In this document: one piece after another, positions 37,617 through 47,238 of the stretch
Layout of the letters: each line of letters begins with the position of its first letter
Position numbering within the stretch: position 1 is the stretch's first letter
NCBI GenBank assembly: GCA_902599955.1
Contig: CACKHK010000001.1
Span: 1 to 64,000, forward strand
Reading direction: 5' to 3'
DNA: 64,000 nucleotides
DNA from: an uncultured Pelagibacteraceae bacterium
Lineage (GTDB): Bacteria > Pseudomonadota > Alphaproteobacteria > Pelagibacterales > Pelagibacteraceae
The notes under the pieces: generated by a model
Database searches by the model: none
Told to the model about the DNA's origin: nothing
Seen by the model: the letters and a program-made list of their open reading frames with translations, nothing else
Made by a program: the position numbers and the translations under genes

Positions 37617-40078
37617 TAGGCATTTTTAATATTTTTTTGATTAAGTGGCTTTTGAATTAATGAAACAGGATATTTTTTCTTTTCTATTTCAATAGACAAA
37701 TTTTTATCAAGTAAATTTTCAATTGTATTTCCAGAATTTACATAACCAAAAGATATATTTTTTTCAAAATTGAATGAATAATTACCTGAAGTTGTTCTAC
37801 CAATTATTTTATCATCTAAGTAAATCGGTTCTTCATGAAGCAGTAGAGGTTGTCCTGGTTTATTATCTTTAAGAACCATCATTGCCAACAATTTTTTTTG
37901 TTTTTGATCTTTAATTTTTAGTAAAGCTTCTTTTCCAATAAAATTAATATTTTTTTTATAACTGATAGCAAATTGAAGTCCTGCTTGGTATTGATTCTCC
38001 TCGGGGGATATATCATGCCCCCAATGTAAAAACCCACTTTCCATTCTCATTATATCCATTGCGTGCGCCCCACATAGAGATAAATTATGATTTTTACCTT
38101 CATTGATTATGGTTAAGAAAAGTTTTTTGCTATCATCTATTTTTACATATAATTCAAATCCAATTTCACCCACATATGACAATCTTTGAGCCCAAACATC
38201 AATTCCATCTATATTCACCTTTTTACCATGACTAAATTTTATTCCTTCATTTGAAAAATCATCATCACTTATATTTGATAATAGTTTTCTAGTATTTGGT
38301 CCATACAATCCTAAGCATGCAAAATCCTCTGTTACATCTTTAAAGTTTATTTTTTCTGAGAGGTATTTTTTTATATGAAATTTATCGTGTTCTCTTGTTG
38401 CAGCTGGACCTATTATTCTAAAATGATTTTTAGTCAGGCAAGTTATAGTTACATCTGTCTCTATACCACCATCTTCATTTAGCATCTGGGTGTAAGTTGA
38501 TCTACCCTCAACATCTTTTATGTTCGCTGTACACAATTTTTGTAATTCATCATGGACATTTTCTCCAGCAACATCAAATTTAGAAAAAGGTGTTAATTCG
38601 AATAAACCGACATTTTTTCTTGTATTTTTGGTCTCATATTCAGCAGATGGATACCAATTTTGATAACCAAAACTGTATTCATATTCAGCTTTTGCACCAT
38701 TCAAAGAATACCACATAGGTCTCTCAAAACCGCCTGAAGATCCAAAACAAGCACCTAATTTTTTTAGTTCTTCATGGTATGGTAAAGTAATTTGGTTTCT
38801 TGAAGTTTTATGTTGTTTATATGGCCAATGCATTCCATATAAATCACCAAGAGTCTCTGTAACTCTTTCCATAATAAATTTTTTTGAAGAATGGAATTGT
38901 TGAAATCTTTTTATATCTACAGAGAATAAATCCTCATTAATATGTCCATTGATCATCCATTCAGCAGTAACTCGACCTGCGCCACCTGAACTTGCTATAC
39001 CAATGCTATTAAAACCACAACAGGTAAAAAAGTTTTTTATCTCTGGAGTCTCTCCTAATAAATATTGTGTATCAGGTGTAAAAGATTCTGGGCCAGAGAA
39101 AAATTTTCTAATTCCAACATTTTCTAACATTGGCAATCTATGAAAAGATTTTTTTAAATAAGGTTCAAAATGATCAAAGTCATCTGGCAATTCTCCAAAA
39201 GAAAAATTTTCTGGTACAATACCAGTATCTTTAAAAGCAGGTTTGGCATTTGGTTCAAAAATTCCAACTAACATTTTCCCAGCATCTTCTTTTAGATAAA
39301 GACAATTATTATAATCTCTCAAAACTGGTAAATTTGTAGGTAGATCTTTCATCGGCTCCGTGATCACATAAAAATGTTCATTAGGATATAATGGAATACT
39401 CACATTCATTTTTTCACCAATTTGCCTTGACCACATACCGGTAGCTAGAACAACATATTCACAATCTATTTTTCCTTTTTCAGTCTCTACTCCAACTATA
39501 GATTTATTTTTGACTAAAATTTTTGTAACAGGTGTTTTTTCAAAAATTTTTGTACCTTCCATCCTAGCCGCTTTTGCTAAAACGTTAGTGACACCTACTG
39601 GATCAGCTTGTCCATCTTTAGGCATAAAAACACTTCCAATAATATCCTCGTTATTTACTACTGGGTATAAATCTTTTGTTTGTTTTTTATCTAAAACTTG
39701 CACTTCAACATCTGATAATTGAGCTGTCGTTGCTTGTCTTAGTAACTCTTGCATTCTATCATTTGTTGTTGCAACTGTAATTGCACCATTTTGTTTTAAT
39801 CCAATTGATAAACCAGTCTTTTTTTCTAAATCTTGGTAAAGATCTAAAGTATATTTTCTAAGTTTTGTTATAGTTGATGATGCTCCTAATTGGCCCATAA
39901 GACCTGCAGCGTGCCAAGTTGTTCCTGATGTCAATTGATCTCTTTCTAATAAAACGACATCTTTCCAGCCAAATTTAGCAAGATGGTATGCGCATGATGT
40001 GCCTGCAACACCACCTCCAATTACTACAACTTTTGAGCTTTTTGGTAATTCTTTATCCATGGATTTATTAACGTACAA
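37616..40078 (-). CDS. FAD-dependent oxidoreductase-GcvT fusion, dimethylglycine/sarcosine dehydrogenase-like (paralog A)
   Basis: DAO N-term 'VVVIGGGVAGTSCAYHLAKFG', 'SGTTWHAAGL' (presumed FAD-His), C-terminal GcvT aminomethyltransferase fold. Confidence 0.9.
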   Translation of the reverse strand: MYVNKSMDKELPKSSKVVVIGGGVAGTSCAYHLAKFGWKDVVLLERDQLTSGTTWHAAGLMGQLGASSTITKLRKYTLDLYQDLEKKTGLSIGLKQNGAITVATTNDRMQELLRQATTAQLSDVEVQVLDKKQTKDLYPVVNNEDIIGSVFMPKDGQADPVGVTNVLAKAARMEGTKIFEKTPVTKILVKNKSIVGVETEKGKIDCEYVVLATGMWSRQIGEKMNVSIPLYPNEHFYVITEPMKDLPTNLPVLRDYNNCLYLKEDAGKMLVGIFEPNAKPAFKDTGIVPENFSFGELPDDFDHFEPYLKKSFHRLPMLENVGIRKFFSGPESFTPDTQYLLGETPEIKNFFTCCGFNSIGIASSGGAGRVTAEWMINGHINEDLFSVDIKRFQQFHSSKKFIMERVTETLGDLYGMHWPYKQHKTSRNQITLPYHEELKKLGACFGSSGGFERPMWYSLNGAKAEYEYSFGYQNWYPSAEYETKNTRKNVGLFELTPFSKFDVAGENVHDELQKLCTANIKDVEGRSTYTQMLNEDGGIETDVTITCLTKNHFRIIGPAATREHDKFHIKKYLSEKINFKDVTEDFACLGLYGPNTRKLLSNISDDDFSNEGIKFSHGKKVNIDGIDVWAQRLSYVGEIGFELYVKIDDSKKLFLTIINEGKNHNLSLCGAHAMDIMRMESGFLHWGHDISPEENQYQAGLQFAISYKKNINFIGKEALLKIKDQKQKKLLAMMVLKDNKPGQPLLLHEEPIYLDDKIIGRTTSGNYSFNFEKNISFGYVNSGNTIENLLDKNLSIEIEKKKYPVSLIQKPLNQKNIKNA

Positions 40079-40084
40079 TAATAA

Positions 40085-41143
40085 TTAAAAACAGACAATG
40101 TGGTCAATATGAATTGGTCTTTTAATACCAAATTTTTCATCTATCTCATGTTGATGAATATGATGAGAATGAACAAATACAGGAATTTGTAAATTACTTT
40201 CAGTTTTAAGGGTGTAGATAAAATTTGTTCCTCTGAATTTTCGATCAACTACTTCCAACTTTAAATTACTTTTGTCATCATGCTCTAGATCTTCAGGTTG
40301 CAATAAAAGTTTAACATCAGATCCATTAGGGTAATGTTTTACAAAATTGCCTTGGATTGTTCCTAGATCTTTATTTTCTAAACTATTCTCACTTGTTACT
40401 TTTGCTGGAATTAAAATTCCTCTATTTAAAAAATTTACAACCTCAATTGAATTTGGAAAATGATAAACATTGTATGGGTCGTCAAATTGTTTAAGTTGTT
40501 TATTTAAAATAATTCCGCACTTGCTTCCCAAATAAAAAGCTTCATATGAGTCATGTGTTACAATAATAGTTGTTATTTTAGATTTGCTTAATAATTGTTT
40601 TAACTCAACTTGAATTTCTTCTTTAAAACTTTGATCAACATTTGAAAGTGGTTCATCTAGAAGAAGTAAATCTGGATTAGAAACTAATGATCTTGCAAGC
40701 GATGCTCTTTGAGCTTCTCCAGCACTTATTTCATGAGGATATTTATTTAATATTTTTTTTAGGTTTAAAAAACTAATTATTTCTTTTGGATTTATTTTCT
40801 TTTTCTTTTTACTTTTTTTTTCAGTACCAATTAAAATATTTTTTTCTACATTATAGTGAGGAAATAAACTATTTTCTTGAAAAGCAAGTGATATATTTCG
40901 GTCCTCTGGTTCAACATGTTTGTTTTTTGAGGACATTAACTTATTATTTATTGTTATTGATCCATTAACGATCTTCTCTAAGCCAGCAATAGTTCTTAAA
41001 ATTGTTGTTTTTCCTATTCCAGATGGCCCTAATAGACAAATTATATCGCCTTCATTTTGAATTGAAAAAGAGACGTTTTTTACTTTGGTTTGACCACTAA
41101 CTATAAAGTCAACATTTTTAATTTCTAAAAAATTTTTACTCAT
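40085..41143 (-). CDS. fbpC: Fe(III)-type ABC transporter ATP-binding protein
   Basis: Walker A GPSGIGKTT, 'ISAGEAQRASLARSLV', LLLDEPLSNVD; co-directional with FbpB-like permease. Confidence 0.88.
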   Translation of the reverse strand: MSKNFLEIKNVDFIVSGQTKVKNVSFSIQNEGDIICLLGPSGIGKTTILRTIAGLEKIVNGSITINNKLMSSKNKHVEPEDRNISLAFQENSLFPHYNVEKNILIGTEKKSKKKKKINPKEIISFLNLKKILNKYPHEISAGEAQRASLARSLVSNPDLLLLDEPLSNVDQSFKEEIQVELKQLLSKSKITTIIVTHDSYEAFYLGSKCGIILNKQLKQFDDPYNVYHFPNSIEVVNFLNRGILIPAKVTSENSLENKDLGTIQGNFVKHYPNGSDVKLLLQPEDLEHDDKSNLKLEVVDRKFRGTNFIYTLKTESNLQIPVFVHSHHIHQHEIDEKFGIKRPIHIDHIVCF

Positions 41144-42764
41144 TATTATCTTTTAAAATATATTTAGAAGATATTGTAATAAAAAAAGCTGCAATTAAAA
41201 TTAAAAATAATGATGGTACTGCTGCTGCCTCAAGCATGTCCTCGGATGCAGAAATATATGCTGTTGTTGCAAATGTTTCAAAATTAAAAGGTCTTAAAAC
41301 TAAGGTAATTGGTAATTCTCTAATTATCTCTAGCGAAATTAGTATAATTACAAATAAAAGTGAATTTCTTAAATATGGAATGTGGATATTAAAAAAAGTC
41401 TTTCTTTTTGAATAACCAAGTAGATAGGCACTTTCATCAACTGAAAAATTTATTTTTTCATAACCAGATTTAATCCCATTAAATGCTAATGAATAAAAAC
41501 GAATGAAATAAACAATTATTAATCCTAAGATTGACCCAATAAATATTTTTTTAATAGATAAAAAACCAAGAGATTTAATTATATTATTATCAAACCATGC
41601 AATAAAAGTTATAAAGGCTACAGCTAATATTACACCTGGTATTGCATATCCTGATATTGATAGTGTCGATAAAAAATTAAGAGTTTTATTTTTTGAAACA
41701 CGGTTACCATAATTTGAAAGCAATGCAAAAAATATTAAAACAATACTGGATAGTGTCACTAAATATAAAGTATTTAATAAAAGGTTCATTACATTTACAT
41801 CAAAAAAGTTTTCTGGAAATTTAATTGTCCAATAGACCATTTGACTTAATGGAAATAAAAAACTAAAAAAAAATAATAGAAAACAAAACAAGAAAGCAAA
41901 AAAAGAATTTATACCTGAGAGTTTTATTTTTTCTTTTTGTTTAAATCCACCTCTAGAGTCCAAATGATATTTTGCTTTTTTTCTAGATAGTTTTTCTGTT
42001 AAAAATAAAATAAATATGAATAATAGTAGAAAGAAAGATATTCTATTTGCAAAAGCTAAATCATCAAATGTTATCCATGCATTATAAATACCTGTTGTAA
42101 GAGTATTAACTGAAAAAAAGTCAACAGCTCCAAATTCTGCCAATGTTTCCATTGCAACTAAAGATAGACCTGCAACAATTGCGGGTCGTGAAGCAGGTAA
42201 TATAATAAAAAAAAAAGATTTAAATTTGGAAAAACCTAAGTTTTTTCCAAGTTCAATTAAGTTTTGTGATTGATATAAAAATGAAGATCTTCCTAATATG
42301 TAAACATAAGCGTAAAGTGAAAATGAAATTGATAAAATTAATCCAAACATACCGTCAAATTTTGGTATATGTTGATTAAATTCGCCCTCACCAAATAAGG
42401 TCTTTAATATAGTAAATGCTGTTCCGTAATTATCAAAGAAGGCAAATAACGAATATGCATATATATAAGGTGGAATTGCAAAAGATAAAATTAAAGCCCA
42501 TTTAAAAAAATTAACTCCAAGAAATTCATAAAACGATACTAAATATGATGCTCCTACTCCCAAGATAAAAGTTAAAATTAAAACACCAATCAAAAGCAAT
42601 AAAGAATTAAGAATATACTCAAATAGAAAAGTGGATTTTAAAATTTCAAAATATCGAGAGGTTTCTTCAAAAAAACTAATTGAAACGGTTATAATTGGAA
42701 TAATAACAAGTAATGAAACTAATAAAGAGCTTAGAAACCATATATTAAGTTTGTTTGAATTCAT
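41136..42764 (-). CDS. fbpB: Fe(III)-type ABC transporter fused permease
   Basis: 542 aa, two EAA loops ('ELGKNLGFSKFKSFFFIILPASRPAI', 'ESAYLLGYSKRKTFFNIHIPYLRNS'). Confidence 0.88.
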   Translation of the reverse strand: MNSNKLNIWFLSSLLVSLLVIIPIITVSISFFEETSRYFEILKSTFLFEYILNSLLLLIGVLILTFILGVGASYLVSFYEFLGVNFFKWALILSFAIPPYIYAYSLFAFFDNYGTAFTILKTLFGEGEFNQHIPKFDGMFGLILSISFSLYAYVYILGRSSFLYQSQNLIELGKNLGFSKFKSFFFIILPASRPAIVAGLSLVAMETLAEFGAVDFFSVNTLTTGIYNAWITFDDLAFANRISFFLLLFIFILFLTEKLSRKKAKYHLDSRGGFKQKEKIKLSGINSFFAFLFCFLLFFFSFLFPLSQMVYWTIKFPENFFDVNVMNLLLNTLYLVTLSSIVLIFFALLSNYGNRVSKNKTLNFLSTLSISGYAIPGVILAVAFITFIAWFDNNIIKSLGFLSIKKIFIGSILGLIIVYFIRFYSLAFNGIKSGYEKINFSVDESAYLLGYSKRKTFFNIHIPYLRNSLLFVIILISLEIIRELPITLVLRPFNFETFATTAYISASEDMLEAAAVPSLFLILIAAFFITISSKYILKDNNE

Positions 42765-42810
42765 AAGAGTAATTTAATTTAATTTTAAATATAGTCTCAA
42801 TTTAATAATT

Positions 42811-42845
42811 TAAAAGTGCCTACGAAAGATACATAGGCACTTTTA
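42811..42845 (-). terminator. Hairpin, probable terminator/attenuator between fbpA-small ORF and fbpB
   Basis: TAAAAGTGCCTA...TAGGCACTTTTA, 12-bp perfect stem; T run is short. Confidence 0.65.
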
Positions 42846-42855
42846 TTAAAAAAGG

Positions 42856-43005
42856 TCAGATATTGAATACTTTTAGAATGTGCGGAAAATCTTTAGTATT
42901 TATCTCTGATAACTTTCTTTTATTTATTCTTTTGTTAATTTTTTTACACTCCTCAGCACATGGGATACATGGCTTGACTGATTTATTGTAATTAACATCA
43001 GACAT
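42856..43005 (-). CDS. Small CxxCxxxC-containing hypothetical protein
   Basis: MSDVNYNKSVKPCIPCAEECKKINKRINKRKLSEINTKDFPHILKVFNI; lies between fbpA stop and the hairpin. Confidence 0.5.
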   Translation of the reverse strand: MSDVNYNKSVKPCIPCAEECKKINKRINKRKLSEINTKDFPHILKVFNI

Positions 43006-43028
43006 AAATTTTTTTTTAGTCCTCAATG

Positions 43029-44057
43029 TTATTTCCAACCTGCAGCTGTCATTACTTCTAATGCATCCGCTTGCTTAGCTCCATAACTAGCAACGCTTGT
43101 GGTAAAATCTTGTTTAAAATCTAAACCTAAGTTGTTTACTACTAACGGGTTTGGTGAAACACCTGCAATCATCGGAAACTCAAAAGTATTATTAGTGAAA
43201 TGTTCTTGTGCTTCTGGTGATAACAAATAATCTACAAGTGCAATTGCATTAGCTTTATTTGGAGCACCTTTAACTAGAGCAGCACAACTAATATTCATAT
43301 GTGTTCCTCTATCATTTTGATTAGGGAAAAATGCCTTTACTTTTCTAGCTGCTGCTTGTTGTTCTGCACCTTTGTTCCCGGATAACATCAAAGCTAAATA
43401 GTATGTGTTTGCAACTGCAATGTCTGCTTCTCCTGCGGCAACTGCCATAATCTGAGCTCTGTCATTTCCTTTAGGATCTCTTGCCATATTGGCAACAACA
43501 CCTTTTGCCCACTCTCTAGCAGCTTTTTTTCCATTATTTTTTACTAATGATGCTACTAAAGATTTATTGTAAATATTGCTAGATGCTCTTATTGCAATTC
43601 TACCTTTCCATTTAGGATCAGCCAGACTTTCATAAGTTAGTCCAGATAATTCTGCTCCACTTACTCTTTCTGGAGCGTAATAGACTATTCTAGCTCTCTT
43701 AGCTACGCCAACCCAGTGAGTTGTTCTAAAGTTTTTTGGAACTGAAGATTTGATAGTTGGTGAAACAAGTCCTGCTTGCGTCATACCTTTTGCTTTAAAA
43801 GCACCACATCTTCCTGCATCTGCTGTGATGTAAAGATCGGCAGCTGAGTCTGCACCTTCCTCGATCATTCTTTTCTCTAAAGCTCCAGCTTTACCATTAA
43901 TTAAATTTACTTTAATTCCAGTTGCTGCAGTAAATTTGCTATAAAGTTCTGCGTCAGCTTTATAGTGTCTAGCATTGAATATATTTACCTCATTTGCTTT
44001 AGCAAAAGTTGAAACAAATAATGATAGAATTAATGCTGAAATTGATATTTTTTTCAT
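43029..44057 (-). CDS. fbpA: Fe(III) ABC transporter substrate-binding protein
   Basis: Signal peptide; 'VNIFNARHYKADAELYSKFTAATGIKVNLINGKAGALEKRMIEEG' and 'VANTYYLALM' (tyrosine iron-binding motif). Confidence 0.93.
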   Translation of the reverse strand: MKKISISALILSLFVSTFAKANEVNIFNARHYKADAELYSKFTAATGIKVNLINGKAGALEKRMIEEGADSAADLYITADAGRCGAFKAKGMTQAGLVSPTIKSSVPKNFRTTHWVGVAKRARIVYYAPERVSGAELSGLTYESLADPKWKGRIAIRASSNIYNKSLVASLVKNNGKKAAREWAKGVVANMARDPKGNDRAQIMAVAAGEADIAVANTYYLALMLSGNKGAEQQAAARKVKAFFPNQNDRGTHMNISCAALVKGAPNKANAIALVDYLLSPEAQEHFTNNTFEFPMIAGVSPNPLVVNNLGLDFKQDFTTSVASYGAKQADALEVMTAAGWK

Positions 44058-44085
44058 TTATCTCTCTATGTTAATTGTTAATGTA

Positions 44086-44129
44086 TTTATAATGATTTTG
44101 AGAACTATTCGCAATGATAATGATTATCA
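44086..44129 (-). promoter_or_regulatory. fbpA promoter with adjacent Fur-type operator
   Basis: Fur 7-1-7 palindrome TGATAAT-G-ATTATCA at 44115-44129 (+ strand); minus-strand -35 TTGCGA (44109-44114), 17-nt spacer, -10 TATAAA (44086-44091). Confidence 0.8.
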
Positions 44130-44174
44130 ATCTCAATAGTGTCACACATATAATTTATGTGATTTTTAGCGTTT

Positions 44175-45065
44175 TTAAGACTTAAACTCAGAAATTTTAC
44201 TATAAAGAAAATTTCTGAAGGTTGTAACTCTAGCCACGTTTTTAAGAGATTCTGGAAAAACGAAATGTGCTTCCGTAATTGGGCCTTCGACGTTAGGTAA
44301 AACTTTAATTACATTTCTTGATAATGATACCAAATAATCAGGCAAAGCAGCAAGACCTACTCCACTTTCAACTGCTAGCAATAATCCCATCACACTATTT
44401 ACCTTCATAACAGTTTTCCTTTTTTTATTGTCCTTCACTCCTAATTTTAATGCCCAATCAGGGTTAAAAACAGGAGACGGTGCACCTCTTCCAAAAGATA
44501 TAAATTTGTGTTTGCTTAAATCATTTATTGTTTTTGGTATTCCATATTTTTCTAAATATTTAGTAGACCCATAAATATGGTAATTAATATCCATCAATTT
44601 TCTTTGAATATAATTTAATTGTTTAGGTCTTCTCATAAAAATGCCAATATCAGCTTGTCTAGTACTTAGATCTAATTCTTTATCGTCAAAAATTAATTCT
44701 ATTTCAATTTCTGGATTTAATTGCATAAATTCTTGAATCCTTGGTGTTAACCAGTGAGTGCCAAAACTTCTTACAGTTGTAATTGTTAGTTTTCCAGTTG
44801 GTTTATGTTTTTGATCTCCTAAAGTTGTTTCTACCTCCTTTAGTTTACTAATAACTTCATGTGCAGTTTTATAAACATATTCACCATTTTCTGTGAGCGT
44901 TAGTCCTCTTGCATGTCTTTCAAATAACTTTACTTTTAAATCTTCTTCTAAAGATTGAATTTGTCTACTAATTGCAGATTGGCTTAGATTTAAAATTACA
45001 GTAGCGCTTGTAAAACTACCAGCTTCAGCTACTGCATGAAAAATTTTTAATTTGTCCCAATCCAT
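44175..45065 (-). CDS. LysR-family transcriptional regulator
   Basis: 'LKIFHAVAEAGSFTSATVILNLSQSAISRQIQSLEEDLKVKLFERHARGLTLTENG'. Confidence 0.93.
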   Translation of the reverse strand: MDWDKLKIFHAVAEAGSFTSATVILNLSQSAISRQIQSLEEDLKVKLFERHARGLTLTENGEYVYKTAHEVISKLKEVETTLGDQKHKPTGKLTITTVRSFGTHWLTPRIQEFMQLNPEIEIELIFDDKELDLSTRQADIGIFMRRPKQLNYIQRKLMDINYHIYGSTKYLEKYGIPKTINDLSKHKFISFGRGAPSPVFNPDWALKLGVKDNKKRKTVMKVNSVMGLLLAVESGVGLAALPDYLVSLSRNVIKVLPNVEGPITEAHFVFPESLKNVARVTTFRNFLYSKISEFKS

Positions 45066-46069
45066 TATTTATTTACATCCACTAGAATTCTATTTTTCAG
45101 TTTTCCTTCAAGCATTTCCGGAAATACAGTCAATAGTTCTTCAAGCCCAACTATTTTAATTGATTTTTCTATAATACTAAAATCTACTAAACTTGGTACT
45201 TCAGCCCATACAAATTCTTTTCTTTTGTTGCTTACATTAACTGAGTCTACGCCCCATAGTTTTACAGCTCTGATATAAAAAGGAACAACAGAAGTATTTA
45301 ATTTGTTAGTTCCACTCGCATTACCACAAACAGCTACAATTCCTTTTAATCTTGTTTGAGATATTGCGTTTGCTAAAATATTTCCACCAACAGTGTCAAC
45401 AACACCATCCCAAGTACCTTTACCAATTAATCTTGGTTCACCTTCAAATTCTTTACGATCTAAAACAGTTTTTGCTCCTAATTCTTTTAAATAATCAGTT
45501 TTTTCAGGTTTTCCTGTGATTGCGGTTACATTACATCCCATTTTTGATAGAATATTTACTGCAACCATCCCTACTCCACCTGTTGAACCTGTTACAAGGA
45601 CATCATTCACTTTACTTTGTAGTAATAATTCTTCTTTTGCTTTAACGGCAAATGCGCACAACATTGCTGTAAAGCCTGCAGTACCCATCATCATTGCTTG
45701 CTTCAAATCAATACCTGAAGGTTTCTTTATCAGAAATTCTTTTTTAACTCTTGCATATTGAGAGAATCCTCCATGAAATAATTCTCCAACCCTACAACCA
45801 GTAAGTATTACCTCATCACCTTCTTTAAATTCATCTGACTTGCTTTCTGCTACTGTACCTGAGAAATCAATTCCAGGAATTCTTGGAAACTCTTTAACTA
45901 ATTTTGCACCATCTTTTAAAATCAAAGCATCCTTATAATTAAGATCTGAGTATTGTATTTTAACTAAAACTTCACCTTCGTTTAAAAAATCAAAATTTAA
46001 TTCTTTAACTTCTTGAGAAAAATTTTCACCCACCTGGTTTATAACCAGGGCTTTGAAAGTATCAGGCAT
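45065..46069 (-). CDS. acuI: MDR-family quinone/acryloyl-CoA reductase (AcuI/YhdH-like)
   Basis: 'YSDLNYKDALILKDGAKLVKEFPRIPGIDFSGTV', 'GTAGFTAMLCAFAV', 'VLVTGSTGGVGMVAVNILSKMG'. Confidence 0.82.
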   Translation of the reverse strand: MPDTFKALVINQVGENFSQEVKELNFDFLNEGEVLVKIQYSDLNYKDALILKDGAKLVKEFPRIPGIDFSGTVAESKSDEFKEGDEVILTGCRVGELFHGGFSQYARVKKEFLIKKPSGIDLKQAMMMGTAGFTAMLCAFAVKAKEELLLQSKVNDVLVTGSTGGVGMVAVNILSKMGCNVTAITGKPEKTDYLKELGAKTVLDRKEFEGEPRLIGKGTWDGVVDTVGGNILANAISQTRLKGIVAVCGNASGTNKLNTSVVPFYIRAVKLWGVDSVNVSNKRKEFVWAEVPSLVDFSIIEKSIKIVGLEELLTVFPEMLEGKLKNRILVDVNK

Positions 46070-46082
46070 ATGTGATTATACT

Positions 46083-46691
46083 CTATTCTTTAATAAATCG
46101 TAAGTATCTATTCTGAATAGAAAGATCGTCCTTAAATTGACCTAAAAAGTAATTAGTAACTGTAGATGCTCTTTCTTTTTTTATCCCTCTAGTAGTCATA
46201 CATTGATGAGCTGCATCGATTGTTACTGCAACACCCTTAGCATCAAGAGCAGTCATAATTGATTTAGCAATTTGTAGTGTTAATCTTTCTTGTGTTTGCA
46301 ACCTTTTTGCAAATACATCAACAACCCTTGCTAGCTTACTTAGTCCTACAACTCTTTCTTTTGGTATGTATGCAACGTGTGCCATACCCAATATTGGAAC
46401 CATATGATGTTCGCAATGACTTTGCACAGATATATTCTTTTGAATTACCATGTCATTATATCCTTCAACGTCACCAAAAGTTTTTTCTAAAACTTTATTA
46501 GCATCCTCTTTATACCCACTAAAAAATTCCTTATATGCTTTTATTACTCTCTTTGGTGTTTCTAACAAACCTTCTCTATTTGGATCCTCACCAATCCAAG
46601 TTAATATCTTAATCAAAGCTTCTTCAGCTTCTTTATCTGAAACTTGTTTAGTCTCTAAATTTTTATTGTCTGTGTCTTTTACTAATTTCAT
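46083..46691 (-). CDS. folE: GTP cyclohydrolase I
   Basis: 'SHCEHHMVPILGMAHVAYIP', 'QHQCMTTRG'-like 'HQCMTTRGIKK'. Confidence 0.95.
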   Translation of the reverse strand: MKLVKDTDNKNLETKQVSDKEAEEALIKILTWIGEDPNREGLLETPKRVIKAYKEFFSGYKEDANKVLEKTFGDVEGYNDMVIQKNISVQSHCEHHMVPILGMAHVAYIPKERVVGLSKLARVVDVFAKRLQTQERLTLQIAKSIMTALDAKGVAVTIDAAHQCMTTRGIKKERASTVTNYFLGQFKDDLSIQNRYLRFIKE

Positions 46692-46770
46692 AGCGCTTTT
46701 TTATACAGTAAATCCTTAAAATTAAAATATTTAATATATTCATTAATATGCTAGATAATGCGGATTATAT

Positions 46771-47238
46771 ATGTTTAAAAAAAGAGAAAATGTCGCTGAT
46801 ATAGAGGAAGGTAACCTATTATCGCCAAAATTTGATAATGATGGTTTAATTCCTGTGATTACTACATGTAGTAAAACCAAAGAAATCCTAATGCATGGTT
46901 ACATGAATGTTGAAGCATTAAAATTGACTATTGAAACAAAAGAAGCTCATTACTGGAGTAGATCTAGAAAAGCGATTTGGCACAAAGGAAAAACAAGTGG
47001 CTTTACTCAGAAAGTAAAAGAAATAAGAATTGATGACGATCAAGATGCGGTATGGATTACTGTTGATATTGGTGATGGAGCTAGTTGCCATGTTGGCTAT
47101 AGATCTTGCTTCTACAGATCGGTTCCAATGGGAAAAATTGAAAATGGTCGAAAAGTCGAAATGAAATTTGAAGAAGAAAATAAAAAATTTGATCCAGAAG
47201 TTGTTTATAAAGGACAACCAAATCCTACAAAAATTTAG
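46771..47238 (+). CDS. hisI: Phosphoribosyl-AMP cyclohydrolase
   Basis: 'LMHGYMNVEALKLTIETKEAHYWSRSRKAIWHKGKTSG', 'GDGASCHVGYRSCFYR'. Confidence 0.93.
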   Translation: MFKKRENVADIEEGNLLSPKFDNDGLIPVITTCSKTKEILMHGYMNVEALKLTIETKEAHYWSRSRKAIWHKGKTSGFTQKVKEIRIDDDQDAVWITVDIGDGASCHVGYRSCFYRSVPMGKIENGRKVEMKFEEENKKFDPEVVYKGQPNPTKI

